A stretch of DNA of 64,000 bases. It comes from Cellulomonas flavigena DSM 20109. Its GTDB lineage: Bacteria > Actinomycetota > Actinomycetes > Actinomycetales > Cellulomonadaceae. Shown here piece by piece: positions 18,691 to 26,872 of the stretch (its first letter is position 1; each line of letters begins with the position of its first letter). Location of the stretch: NCBI RefSeq assembly GCF_000092865.1, contig NC_014151.1:3658001-3722000 (forward strand). Reading direction: 5' to 3'. The translations under genes and the position numbers were made by a program. The notes beneath the pieces were generated by a model. That model made no database searches and was not told the origin of the DNA. It saw only the letters and a list, made by a program, of their open reading frames with translations.

Positions 18691-19416
18691 TCACGGGCGA
18701 CGGGTCTCGTCGCGAAGAGTGAGGGACAGCAACAGTGCCGCGAGAGCATCGGCCTCGTGGGTGGCGTCTGACGCTGACGGCGGAAGCACCGACGCCCCGT
18801 GCTGAGCGCCGAGGATCCCGATCGCCAGCGCCGCGGCGGTCGGCGGCACCCCGGGAACTGCTCCCAGCGCCTCGTCGACGGTCGAGCACGTGCGCACGAG
18901 CTCGAACGCGTCAGCTGCCGTCCGCAGCACGTCACTGGCCGTGGCAGCCACGGCGTACCTCTGACCGCTGCGGAGCGCGGACCGCAGGTCGTCGACCGGG
19001 TTCGGTCTCGTCAGCCACGAGTCCGGCGATCGCAGCGCCTCGGGCTCGCGTACGTCGAGGAGCCTCAGAGCGAGGCTGTGGACGACGCACCCGGTGGCGT
19101 CGATGTCGACCGGTGCGACGCCGTCGCCGACCGTTCTGCCGATGAGGTGGTCGAGCCACCCGGCGTTGACGAGGTCGAACGTCTGGTGCTGGCGCGGCGC
19201 GATCATGACAGCGACCGGGGCGGCCATCGCCAGGACCAGGTCCGGCTCGTCGTCGCCGCCACGTCGCAGCGCCTCCCCGTCGACGGCGTCGGTGCACAGC
19301 CGGCGTGCCGAGGCCAGGACCGCCCGAGAGACGGCGCCCAGGTCGGTGGACCCGCGGGCCGCCTCGTCCCCGAGGCAGAGCCCGCGGAGCAGCCCGGCGA
19401 CCCGGTCCGCGATCAC
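18691..19416 (-). CDS. ADP-ribosylglycohydrolase-like protein, metal residues not conserved
   Basis: Predicted 241 aa from the GTG at 19416, which overlaps the stop of the upstream nuclease gene (GTGA). The N-terminal RVAGLLRGLCLGDEA resembles the opening GCLLGLALGDA helix of DraG/ADP-ribosylglycohydrolases. The C-terminal STVDEALGAVPGVPPTAAA followed by LGAQHGASVLP resembles the family's second metal segment. There, however, the expected GGDTDT is replaced by PGVPPT. The protein may therefore bind ADP-ribose-like ligands without hydrolysing them, or the resemblance may be coincidental. It is the last gene of a three-gene operon with a beta-CASP-like protein and a RecB-like nuclease, an unusual combination. 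Confidence 0.5.
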   Translation of the reverse strand: MIADRVAGLLRGLCLGDEAARGSTDLGAVSRAVLASARRLCTDAVDGEALRRGGDDEPDLVLAMAAPVAVMIAPRQHQTFDLVNAGWLDHLIGRTVGDGVAPVDIDATGCVVHSLALRLLDVREPEALRSPDSWLTRPNPVDDLRSALRSGQRYAVAATASDVLRTAADAFELVRTCSTVDEALGAVPGVPPTAAALAIGILGAQHGASVLPPSASDATHEADALAALLLSLTLRDETRRP

Positions 19417-20641
19417 GCGCCCGGCCGCAGCGCGTGCTCGACGGGGACGGTCATCAGCGCGACTCCTAGCTCGGTGGCAACGGCACGCAGCCGCTCCAGC
19501 GCCTCGTCGGGCCCGCCTTCGGGCACCACGACGGCGGCCTCGCACTCCGCCTGGTCGAGGTTGAACCTGTCGAACCAGTGGGACAGCGGCGTCGCGCCTC
19601 GGATGAAGTCGCGATACAGCACGGCCTGGTGGACGGCGTGCCGGTAATAGCGCTCACCGCTCGCGCCGCCGACCTTCATCTCCAGCGCCCACGGCGTCCT
19701 GCCGACCCTCAGCATGCCGTCGAGGTACCGCGCGGCGCGGGAGGTCACACCCCAACGGGTGGGGAACTGGCTGCCCCAGTTGACGACGTCGTGCTCCCTG
19801 ATGAGCTCGAGAGGCTCGCCGGCCGGCGTACCGAGCGGCACGGCTCCGCGCAGGATCCTCGACTCGAGGGCGTGCTCGTCCTGCACCCCGGCGACCGCCC
19901 CGGGCGCGTCCGCGAACTCCCGCAGCACGTGGACGGCCCGGTCGAGGCTCTCCGCGGTGAGGTCGAGCGTGATCGGCGCCGCACCGGCGATCTCGATCCA
20001 CCTGCTCCGGTGGTGGCTGATGCGCCCGTCGGCGCGGTCCTTGCCGACGTCGAGCACCCGCTCGTCGCGGAGCAGACCGCGACCTGCAGCCCTTCGAACC
20101 GGATGGACCACCGACGCCCGCGGGACGAGAGCATCGGGTAAGCGCGGTACTCGGGACGCTCCGTGCCCATCACCAGAGCTGTGACCAGGCCCGGCGGCTC
20201 CTCCGGGACGGCCCGGAGCAGGTCCGCCCACTGCCGGTACCGGTAGTGATCTGCGTCGGACCACGGCACGCGCTCGTCCGCGGGCTCCGCCAGCCCACCG
20301 TCGGGCGTGATCGCCCGCAGGTGGACCTTCAGCGTGCGGGTGCTGCTCGCCAGCGTCTGCAGGGCGACCGAGGTCTCACCGTCACCGGGGCGCTCGGCGA
20401 ACCACACCCACAGGTCCGTCGGGTGGAAGCCCCTGCCGGCATCGTCCAGGTGCAGGCTGACGAGGTCGGTGAAGACGTCGATCTGATGCGCCATCTCAGC
20501 ACCGACGGCCACGCCACGCCGCCCGTCCTTGACGAACCGGATCGTCGTCGAGGAGATCGAGCGCTTCCGGTCCTGCCGGTGCTCGACGTCCGTCGCCCCG
20601 AGGCGGCGCAGCACGTCCGGAAGCTCCTGGGTGGTGATCAT
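19413..20641 (-). pseudogene. RecB-like PD-(D/E)XK nuclease, interrupted by a 1-nt frameshift
   Basis: The 5' part (from ATG 20641, MITTQELPDVL) and the 3' part (ending at 19413) lie in different frames. The switch falls between FEGL and LLRDERVLDVGKD, near 20065-20100. Adding one C beside the CC at 20077-20078 (a G in the coding strand) would give a continuous 409-aa protein. The C-terminal part carries a RecB/Cas4-type nuclease core: D in YLDGML, E-M-K in ALEMKV (about 19670-19725) and the QxxxY motif in HAVHQAVLYRDF (about 19605-19640). The N-terminal ~180 residues match nothing I recognise. ATGA overlap with the upstream gene and GTGA overlap with the downstream gene show an operon. A sequencing error is as likely as true inactivation. 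Confidence 0.7.
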
Positions 20642-21909
20642 GATGCCTCCGTGCCTACCGACCACCACGCGCCGTCGCGTCGGGGGGTGGTCCCGGGGAA
20701 GTGCCGGACGAACTCGTCGGCACCCTCTGTGTGTATCGGCACGACGGCCCCCGGCTTGACCGCGTCGACGAGCCTGCGCAGATCCCGGACGGACGCGCGG
20801 CCCGACGTGTGGTGCTCGACGACGGGGACGCCCGCGGCACGCGTCGCCTCCCGCAGACGGGCACCCGACGGCTCGGCGAGGTAGCCCGACCACATCGACC
20901 AGACGAACGTGCCACCCACCGCCAGCGCACGGTCACGCAGCAGCTCGTGCGCCACGGACTGCCCGCCGAGGACGACGTAGCGCTCCGGGTGCGCGACCAG
21001 CTCCTCGGTGAAGACGCGGTACGGCCGGACCGCTGCCGTGCGGTGGAACTCACCGGACTCCTTCACACGCACGCGCTGCCGTCGCGGCAGCCACACCCCG
21101 AGACTCGGGAACCCGGGCTGCGGGATGGTCGAGCGACCCGTCGCGCCGGCGACCGCGACCGAGTAGAGGTCGACCAGGAGGGTCCGCCCGGCACGCCGAG
21201 CCGCGCGGTACACGGTGACGAGCCGATCGACGTTCTGCGCCGACGACGCGACGACCGCCAGGCTGGTGGTTGCACGGAACGTGGCCGCCAGGTCCAGCTC
21301 GACGCGTGCCTCCGTGCGCGGCTCGTGCCGCTCGGAGCCGACGTGCGTGCCCTCCATCAGCAGCGCGTCGACGTCCGGCGGGGGCGACGCCAGCAGCCGC
21401 TCGAACGTCCGCTTGCGTCCGTGACCGCGCAGGTCGCCGGTGTACATCAGCCGCTCACCGCCGGCCTCGAGCACGACGGCGTAGGCGTCGAACGCGCTGT
21501 GGTCGACGAGCAGCGGCGTCACCCGGAAAGGGCCGATCGAGAAGGTCTCACCGTCGACCAGGTGGCCCGCGGTGCGCAGCGACGGCCCGGGCGAGAAGAA
21601 CTGCGCCGCCTCGATGATCGCCGTGGCCGCCCGCCCGGCGTAGACCGGCACCGACGGGTGCACCTGGTCGAGAAGCCCGTAGTGGTCCAGGTGCCCGTGC
21701 GAGATCAGCACACCTAGCAGCGACGGGTCCGCCCCGTCGGCGAGGCCGGGCACGTCCGGCAACGGGACCTCGTCCTCCCTGCCGGCCGTCAGCGGCCGAC
21801 CCACGTCGAGTACCAGCCGCGCACCCTCGGCCTCGACCTCCACGCACGTCCCACCGACCTCGTGGCACCCGCGGTGCACACGGACCCGCATCCCGGTCGT
21901 CGTGGTCAT
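20638..21909 (-). CDS. Metallo-beta-lactamase fold hydrolase, beta-CASP/RNase J-like
   Basis: Protein of 423 aa from ATG 21909. The metal motif HGHLDH is at residues 71-76. Later metal-site elements are present: a His in VDHSAFDAY, an Asp in TGDLRGHG, and the C-terminal VVPIHTEGADEF, which resembles the terminal His motif of RNase J/CPSF-73 proteins. SMWSGYL fits a beta-CASP insert. The likely activity is RNA or DNA phosphodiester hydrolysis. It starts a three-gene operon with a PD-(D/E)XK nuclease and an ADP-ribosylglycohydrolase-like protein, each overlapping by 4 nt. An earlier in-frame start at 22062 exists but would run into the divergent lipoprotein's promoter region, and its extra residues look non-coding. 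Confidence 0.8.
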   Translation of the reverse strand: MTTTTGMRVRVHRGCHEVGGTCVEVEAEGARLVLDVGRPLTAGREDEVPLPDVPGLADGADPSLLGVLISHGHLDHYGLLDQVHPSVPVYAGRAATAIIEAAQFFSPGPSLRTAGHLVDGETFSIGPFRVTPLLVDHSAFDAYAVVLEAGGERLMYTGDLRGHGRKRTFERLLASPPPDVDALLMEGTHVGSERHEPRTEARVELDLAATFRATTSLAVVASSAQNVDRLVTVYRAARRAGRTLLVDLYSVAVAGATGRSTIPQPGFPSLGVWLPRRQRVRVKESGEFHRTAAVRPYRVFTEELVAHPERYVVLGGQSVAHELLRDRALAVGGTFVWSMWSGYLAEPSGARLREATRAAGVPVVEHHTSGRASVRDLRRLVDAVKPGAVVPIHTEGADEFVRHFPGTTPRRDGAWWSVGTEAS

Positions 21910-22113
21910 GTGGAGGACCGTCCCAGGCGGGTCCGACACGCTCACCCGGTCGGCCCAGTGCCCGCTGGCATCGATCCCTGCCCGGCACCGTCCCGAACCG
22001 ATGCTCCCGGCATGGTCAGCACCCGTGCCCGATGGACCCCCGCGCGTCGACCGGTTGTCCACAGATCCGCACTGCCAGGACTGCGGACGGCACAGAACCG
22101 GTACTTTTCCGGC
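21910..22113. promoter_or_regulatory. Divergent intergenic region, promoter of the MBL operon and lipoprotein gene
   Basis: A 204-nt gap between divergent genes. The ~60 nt before the lipoprotein ATG are conserved in the second copy of the block (36764-36822). They include TTGTCCACAG at 22055-22064 and the segment GGTACTTTTCCGGCATG at the start codon. Conservation of the non-coding leader in both copies indicates a real promoter and 5' region. TACTTT just upstream of the ATG could be a -10 element of a nearly leaderless transcript. Confidence 0.5.
22055..22063. other. DnaA-box-like TTGTCCACA at the left edge of repeat block copy 1
   Basis: TTGTCCACA is identical to the actinobacterial DnaA-box consensus. 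It marks the point where similarity to block copy 2 begins; the same 9-mer is at 36764-36772. The right edges of both blocks carry related TATCCACAG (28592-28600) and CATCCACAG (41800-41808). A single box is too little to call an origin. Confidence 0.35.
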
Positions 22114-22710
22114 ATGCCGCCGCGCACCTGGGACCGACGAGCCCTCGCATCGACAGCCGCCCTCTCGGTGGCAATCGCACTCGCAGGTTGCGACGGCGGC
22201 AGCAGCCCCGACCCCACGACGCCACCGGCCGTGACGGCGTCTCCAACACCCACTTCCACTCCTACGCCGACGGTTCCGAGTACCCCCTCACGACCGGACG
22301 CAATGTCCTCGTCCACCGCGGAGGGTGCCGCGGCCACGGCCGAGTTCTTCATGACCGATCTCTATCCCCACATCTACAGGACCGGTGACCTGACGGAGTG
22401 GGACGTGCTGTCGTCACCCGACTGCACGTTCTGCAACAACATGCGCTCCAAGATCACCGAGATGCTCGCAGCGGAAGAGCGCGTCGAGGCTGGCGCCATG
22501 AGCGCCAGCAACACCGCGACAACTGAGCAACGCGAGGGCACGTGGTACCTCGTGTCGACGCGCCTCTCGCAGGAGGATTCGACCCGCATCGACAGCTCCG
22601 GCACCCCCGTGAGCACGACGCCCGGCGGCACCGTCGACGCTCTGATCGCTCTCTCCTGGGATGGCGGCTGGCATGTGGACGAGGTCGAACTGACTCCCGC
22701 GGGAGCGTGA
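22114..22710 (+). CDS. DUF6318-type lipoprotein (block copy 1)
   Basis: Predicted secreted lipoprotein of 198 aa. A basic N-terminus (MPPRTWDRR) is followed by a hydrophobic stretch and the lipobox ALAGC. A Thr/Pro-rich linker (~30 residues) leads to a compact domain beginning RPDAMSSSTAEGAAATAEFF with paired cysteines in DCTFCNN. This layout matches the actinobacterial DUF6318 family, of unknown function. A paralogue lies at 36823 with the same start context. The next gene follows after 3 nt. Upstream in-frame starts exist, but only this one gives a proper signal peptide and matches copy 2. Confidence 0.75.
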   Translation: MPPRTWDRRALASTAALSVAIALAGCDGGSSPDPTTPPAVTASPTPTSTPTPTVPSTPSRPDAMSSSTAEGAAATAEFFMTDLYPHIYRTGDLTEWDVLSSPDCTFCNNMRSKITEMLAAEERVEAGAMSASNTATTEQREGTWYLVSTRLSQEDSTRIDSSGTPVSTTPGGTVDALIALSWDGGWHVDEVELTPAGA

Positions 22711-22713
22711 CAG

Positions 22714-23577
22714 GTGCGTCTGGCTGGGGTCGCACTCGGCATCATCCTCGCCCTCGCCCCAGGCGATGACGGGATCGTGCCGGACGCCGAGTTGGCCGGT
22801 GACAGCGCCACGATCGGGGCGGCACGAGGTCAGGCGATGCAGGACGAGCACGAGAGAAAGCGCGGGACAGCGGAGTACGACCTCGAGGACTTTCTTCGTG
22901 CGCCCATGTGTGACGTCGCGGGCCCAGTACTCACCACGCCGCTGAACGGTGACTGCCCCGAGGCTCAGGGCACCGTCGCGAATGTCAACACGTGCGGTGA
23001 AGACACGCAGTTGCTGCCGTTGTGGAGGCGGCAGCGCGCCTCCGCTGACGATATCTGGGGCCCGTGGCGCAACGTCGACCTGGGTGGATGCGGCGTCGAC
23101 ATCCTCCCCGTCCTGACGGAAGCGGACTTTCGCCGCCTCCCCCTCCCCGCACCGGCACTGACTCTGCAGCCCGACCGCGGCTGGGTCCTGATCAACATCG
23201 AGACCATCGTGCGCACCGACCCCACACCGGTCACCCTGCGCACCGACCTGCTGGGCGTCGGCATGACGGTCGAGGCCACCCCCACCTTCTGGACCTACGA
23301 CTTCGGCGACGGCCACACTCTCTCGACCCGGTCCCCGGGGCATCCGTACCCGGACCACGACACGTTCCACGAGTACGAGTTGCCCAGCCCCGAACGCGCC
23401 ATCACCCTCACCGCCGAGTGGACCGGCCGCTACCAGGTCGACGGCTCCCCGGTCTGGCGCGACATCGACGGCGTCGCGCTCACCACGACCACCAGCGCAC
23501 CGTTCCGGGTCGAGGAGCGCACCAGCCGACTCGTCGACAACCTCTGCACCGACAGGCCCAAGCCCCCGGACTGCTGA
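22714..23577 (+). CDS. PKD-like secreted protein (block copy 1)
   Basis: Protein of 287 aa with a GTG start and a short hydrophobic N-terminus (VALGIILALAPG), suggesting export. Residues ~125-250 contain a PKD-like beta-sandwich signature: TEADFRRLPLPAP, then WTYDFGDGHTL, then HEYELPSPERAITLTAEWTG. The C-terminus ends in two cysteines (LCTDRPKPPDC). From about residue 120 to the end the sequence is nearly the same as the paralogue at 37419-38291, whereas the first ~115 residues differ strongly. It probably acts at the cell surface together with the lipoprotein just upstream; the function is unknown. Confidence 0.75.
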   Translation: MRLAGVALGIILALAPGDDGIVPDAELAGDSATIGAARGQAMQDEHERKRGTAEYDLEDFLRAPMCDVAGPVLTTPLNGDCPEAQGTVANVNTCGEDTQLLPLWRRQRASADDIWGPWRNVDLGGCGVDILPVLTEADFRRLPLPAPALTLQPDRGWVLINIETIVRTDPTPVTLRTDLLGVGMTVEATPTFWTYDFGDGHTLSTRSPGHPYPDHDTFHEYELPSPERAITLTAEWTGRYQVDGSPVWRDIDGVALTTTTSAPFRVEERTSRLVDNLCTDRPKPPDC

Positions 23578-23705
23578 CCGCCTCACCCTGCACCGTCGGT
23601 GCAGGCGTCGAGCGGCTCTGCCGTCGCAGCTTCTGCCCGACACCGCGCGGGACGCGTCCGACAGAGCGCCGGCAGTCGCCCCTGTGCATCGAGCGATGTG
23701 GCCGG
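23578..23705. other. Convergent intergenic region between the PKD and ESAT-6-like genes (copy 1)
   Basis: 128 nt between two converging stops. Short GC-rich inverted segments occur, but I see no strong terminator hairpin. The region is partly conserved in copy 2 (38292-38366), mainly around GGCCGGTCACAC, which is close to the end of the small gene. Confidence 0.3.
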
Positions 23706-23975
23706 TCACACGGGACGCATCGACATCCTGCTGTCGGCTGCCGACCACGCATCGCCACTGGACCGGGCATCTAGCGCCAACGCGCCGGCACCCGTGGCCA
23801 ACGCCTGGTCGAGAACCGTCAGCACCAGCGACACGTTGCCCAACGCGTCCTGCACCATCCCCGCACCGAGCGCCTGGCCCGTCGCATGACACTCGGCGCC
23901 CACGACGCCGGCCTGCTGATCCAGTACGGCCGCGAAGTTCCCGACGTCGGCAACGTCGACCTTGAGGTCCGTCAT
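23706..23975 (-). CDS. Small ESAT-6/WXG100-like protein (block copy 1)
   Basis: An 89-aa protein, predicted mostly helical, beginning MTDLKVDVADVGNFAAVLDQ. The size, Ala-rich helix pattern and position beside a large helical protein resemble type VII secretion (ESX) substrates, but the central Trp-x-Gly is not present in canonical form. The paralogue at 38367-38636 has the same length and about 80% identity by eye. It is followed upstream (toward 24076) by the lipoprotein and large helical gene on the same strand. Secretion by an ESX system is inference; no ESX ATPase is in this window. Confidence 0.6.
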   Translation of the reverse strand: MTDLKVDVADVGNFAAVLDQQAGVVGAECHATGQALGAGMVQDALGNVSLVLTVLDQALATGAGALALDARSSGDAWSAADSRMSMRPV

Positions 23976-24075
23976 TGCGTTACTTCCTGAGAGGCTGCTG
24001 GCGACTCGGGACGAGCACTCGCCCTCGAAGGTCGGACAGGACCGTAGGAGGGCATTGGCCGTCCCGCATTGCGGT

Positions 24076-24789
24076 TCACTTGACCGGCTCCAGCGGCGGG
24101 ACGAGCACGTCATCCCTCCCCTTGCGTGCCAACGCCTCCAGATCGGGGGCCGGGTCGAAGACAGCGCGAGGGATATCGAGCGTCTTGCAGTACTCGTCGG
24201 CGAGCTCGGTCCCGTCGGCAAGGATGAACGGCTCCTGCGGTGGGCGGCCGGTCGCCATCCGACGATCACCGCTCTCAGTGAGCTCAACGGGGTAGTAGCG
24301 CACCAGGGGCCAGTCGTTTCCGTCGTCGTACGGCGGCTGCATCTCGATCGCATCCACGCAGGCGGCGACGACCGCGCCCTTCCCATCGTCGTCCACCTGC
24401 ACCGCGACGGGAGCAACGGGACGTGGTCCGAGATATACGTGCGGGCTGCGGTGAAGCAGATCGCCCTGAACCGCCGCGGCGAAGCTGTGAATCGTGAAAT
24501 TGCTCCACGTGGATGTGACCTCCGGCGGCGTGAAGTCCGCTTCGTTGGATGCCCAGGCCAGCACGAACTCGGCCTCTCTGACCGTCTCGACCCACTCGTC
24601 AGACTCGAGGGGGCCGGACGGCCGCCCGCCCACCCATATCAACGACGGTCGAATCGCAGGTGCGGCATCGGTAGAGGTGCACGCCGGAATCAGACTGGAC
24701 AGCAGCGCGACGACAACTGCGCGGCACCAGACTGCCCTCGTCGGAGGGTGAGCGTCTCGCTGCCTCATACTCCGTCGCTCCCTCGTCAT
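24076..24789 (-). CDS. Lipoprotein of unknown function (block copy 1)
   Basis: Predicted lipoprotein of 237 aa. A basic leader precedes a hydrophobic core ending LLSSLIPAC, an acceptable lipobox. The mature part holds conserved stretches shared with the paralogue at 38737-39441: VLAWASNEADF, APVAVQVDDDGKG and DEYCKTL. No known enzyme motif is seen. The start ATG overlaps the stop of the large helical gene (ATGA), so it was translationally coupled to the gene now split by the ISL3 element. Polar effects of that insertion may silence it. Confidence 0.65.
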   Translation of the reverse strand: MTRERRSMRQRDAHPPTRAVWCRAVVVALLSSLIPACTSTDAAPAIRPSLIWVGGRPSGPLESDEWVETVREAEFVLAWASNEADFTPPEVTSTWSNFTIHSFAAAVQGDLLHRSPHVYLGPRPVAPVAVQVDDDGKGAVVAACVDAIEMQPPYDDGNDWPLVRYYPVELTESGDRRMATGRPPQEPFILADGTELADEYCKTLDIPRAVFDPAPDLEALARKGRDDVLVPPLEPVK

Positions 24790-25413
24790 TTCCTACCTGC
24801 ATTTGTCGCCGCATTGACGATCGCTTGCTGCATCACTGCAGAGGTGTCCGTGTATCGCTGGTAGAGCGTGGCACCGTCTGATGCCGCGGTCAGGAGCACC
24901 TCGGAGTCCCCCCGGAGTTCTGGACCGTCCCACAACTCGGAATCACGGAACGTCGCCGACGCCTCGGCGAAGTACTGCTGGATCGGGTCAGCATCCGGAG
25001 GGCGGATGTGCACCGGGCTCGGCTGATCAGGTGTCAGCAATCGGACGGTCTCCTGTTCGAGATGACCGACAGCGACGTCCAAGCCGATGGCAACGATCGG
25101 GTGTGGCACCTTGGTGAGCAGCAGATTGACGGGGATTTTTCCGATCCCGACCGCCGCACGCATCTCGTCGGACATGCGCTGGTGCTCAGCCTGGAGGGTT
25201 CCGTTGATGGCACCGTCCGCCACACCCCAGAGGACGGCAAGCCGATCCAGCGCCAGGCTCGCGGACGCCCCGCGTGATGTCGCGACGTCCAATGCGATTG
25301 CCTCGTAGGCGAGGACGGCCTTGCCGGTGTGGTTGTACCCGGCTGGCTGACTGGTGGCGGCGGCGAGCACCTGCACGAGTTGCTCGCGAGTGACGGTCGC
25401 GGTGACGATCCCT
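24786..25413 (-). pseudogene. 3' fragment of large helical protein, cut off by ISL3 insertion
   Basis: C-terminal ~208 codons of the large block-1 protein, separated from its 5' part by the insertion element. It reads continuously from the target-site duplication (IVTATVTREQLVQVLAAA) to the end and matches residues ~570-775 of the intact paralogue at 39438-41765. Removing the element and one 8-bp duplicate restores one frame of 770 codons plus stop. It has no start codon or promoter of its own that I can see, so the lipoprotein gene behind it has lost its normal upstream context. Confidence 0.85.
25406..25413. repeat. Target-site duplication CGATCCCT, left copy
   Basis: The 8-bp sequence CGATCCCT directly abuts the left inverted repeat and recurs exactly at 26865-26872 beyond the right one. 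Eight-base duplications are characteristic of ISL3-family transposition. Confidence 0.9.
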
Positions 25414-26864
25414 GGCTCTTCCCAGTTGAGGGTGTAGCCGGCGGCCAGGCGGCGCGAGGGACGGGCGGCGCGTCGGTGCCCGGGTAGAGGTCGAGGTCTC
25501 CCGAGGATGGAAGTTCTCACACAGCCATCCAGGAAGACCTCGACGTGCCTGACGCTACCTTCACGACCCCTGACCTGACGACGTTCTGCCGCCTCGACGA
25601 GCTCGGTCTCGTGGTCGTGGGCCAGCACCTGGAAACTGACCGGGCGGTGCTCGCTTGCCGCGTCCAGGAGGACGAGGCGGCGCGCTGGTGCCGGCGTTGC
25701 GGCTGCGAAGGCGGCCCGCGGGACACCGTGACCCGACGGTTGGCGCACGAGCCGCTGGGCTGGCGCCCGACGACCCTGCTGGTCACGATCCGCCGCTACA
25801 AGTGCACCGGTTGCGGGCACGTCTGGCGCCAGGACACCAGCCGCGCCGCCGAACCGCGCGCCAAACTGTCCCGGACCGCCCTGCGGTGGGCTCTGGTCGG
25901 GCTGGTCTGCCAGCACCTGACCGTCGCCCGCCTCGCCCAGGCTCTGGCGGTGTCGTGGGACACCGCCAACGACGCCGTCCTGGCCGAGGGCGCACGCGTC
26001 CTGCTCGAGGACCCGGCCCGCTTCGAGGGCGTGAAGGTCATCGGCGTCGACGAGCACGTGTGGCAACACACCCGCCGCGGGGAGAAGTACGTCACGGTCA
26101 TCATCGACCTGACCCCGGCCCGCGACCGGACCGGGCCCTCGCGACTGCTGGCGATGGTCGAAGGCCGCTCGAAGCAGGCGTTCAAGACCTGGCTCGCCGA
26201 GCGTCCGCAGTCCTGGCGCGACGCTCTGCAAGTCGTGGCGATGGACGGGTTCACCGGCTTCAAGACCGCCACCACCGAGGAGCTGCCCGAGGCGACCTGC
26301 GTGATGGATCCCTTCCACGTGGTCCGCCTGGCCGGGGACGCGCTGGACCGCTGCCGGCGCCGGGTCCAGCAGGACCTGCACGGTCACCGCGGCCGCGCCG
26401 GTGACCCGCTCTACCGCGCCCGGCGGACCCTGCACACCGGTGCCGACCTGCTCACCGACCGGCAACGCCAGCGCCTGACGGCGCTGTTCGAGAACGAGGA
26501 CCACGTGCAGGTCGAGGCGACCTGGGGCATCTACCAGCGCATGGTCGGCGCCTATCGAGAGCCCGACCGCGCCCGCGGCAAGCAGCTCATGACCCAGTTG
26601 ATCGAGTCCGTCACGACCGGCGTCCCGGCCGCCCTGATCGAGCTCCGCACGCTCGGGCGGACCCTGAAGAAGCGGGCCGCCGACGTCCTGGCCTACTTCG
26701 AGCGACCCGGCACCAGCAACGGACCCACCGAGGCCATGAACGGACGCCTCGAACACCTGCGCGGCTCGGCCCTCGGCTTCCGCAACATCGCGAACTACAT
26801 CGCCCGCAGCCTGCTCGAGACCGGCGGCTTCAGACAGCGACTACACCCTGGATTGGGATGAGCC
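25414..26864 (+). mobile_element. Complete ISL3-family insertion sequence
   Basis: A 1451-bp element with 24-bp imperfect terminal inverted repeats (25414-25437 and 26841-26864, 20 of 24 positions matching, outer GGCTC and inner AGGGTGTAG conserved) and perfect 8-bp flanking duplications. It carries one transposase gene filling nearly its whole length. The insertion splits a secreted-protein gene on the opposite strand. The intact transposase, exact duplication and clean reconstruction of the target gene indicate a recent insertion. Confidence 0.93.
25545..26861 (+). CDS. tnp: ISL3-family transposase
   Basis: Transposase of 438 aa, full length for the family. The N-terminal zinc-binding region has paired cysteines (WCRRCGC near residue 47; KCTGCGHVW near 87). 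A helix-turn-helix follows (LTVARLAQALAVSWDTA). The DDE catalytic core shows the first Asp in VIGVDEHVW, the second in VAMDGFTGF and the Glu in NGPTEAMNGRLEHLRG. GTG start at 25545. The stop codon lies inside the right inverted repeat, which is common in compact elements. No frameshift or internal stop, so it is probably active. Confidence 0.95.
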   Translation: MPDATFTTPDLTTFCRLDELGLVVVGQHLETDRAVLACRVQEDEAARWCRRCGCEGGPRDTVTRRLAHEPLGWRPTTLLVTIRRYKCTGCGHVWRQDTSRAAEPRAKLSRTALRWALVGLVCQHLTVARLAQALAVSWDTANDAVLAEGARVLLEDPARFEGVKVIGVDEHVWQHTRRGEKYVTVIIDLTPARDRTGPSRLLAMVEGRSKQAFKTWLAERPQSWRDALQVVAMDGFTGFKTATTEELPEATCVMDPFHVVRLAGDALDRCRRRVQQDLHGHRGRAGDPLYRARRTLHTGADLLTDRQRQRLTALFENEDHVQVEATWGIYQRMVGAYREPDRARGKQLMTQLIESVTTGVPAALIELRTLGRTLKKRAADVLAYFERPGTSNGPTEAMNGRLEHLRGSALGFRNIANYIARSLLETGGFRQRLHPGLG

Positions 26865-26872
26865 CGATCCCT
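26865..26872. repeat. Target-site duplication CGATCCCT, right copy
   Basis: Exact repeat of the 8 bases at 25406-25413, immediately outside the right terminal inverted repeat. Confidence 0.9.

Noticed and set aside
22055..22063. Replication origin suggested by DnaA-box-like TTGTCCACA
   Set aside because: Single boxes far apart, no AT-rich unwinding region and no dnaA/dnaN nearby; more likely block boundaries.
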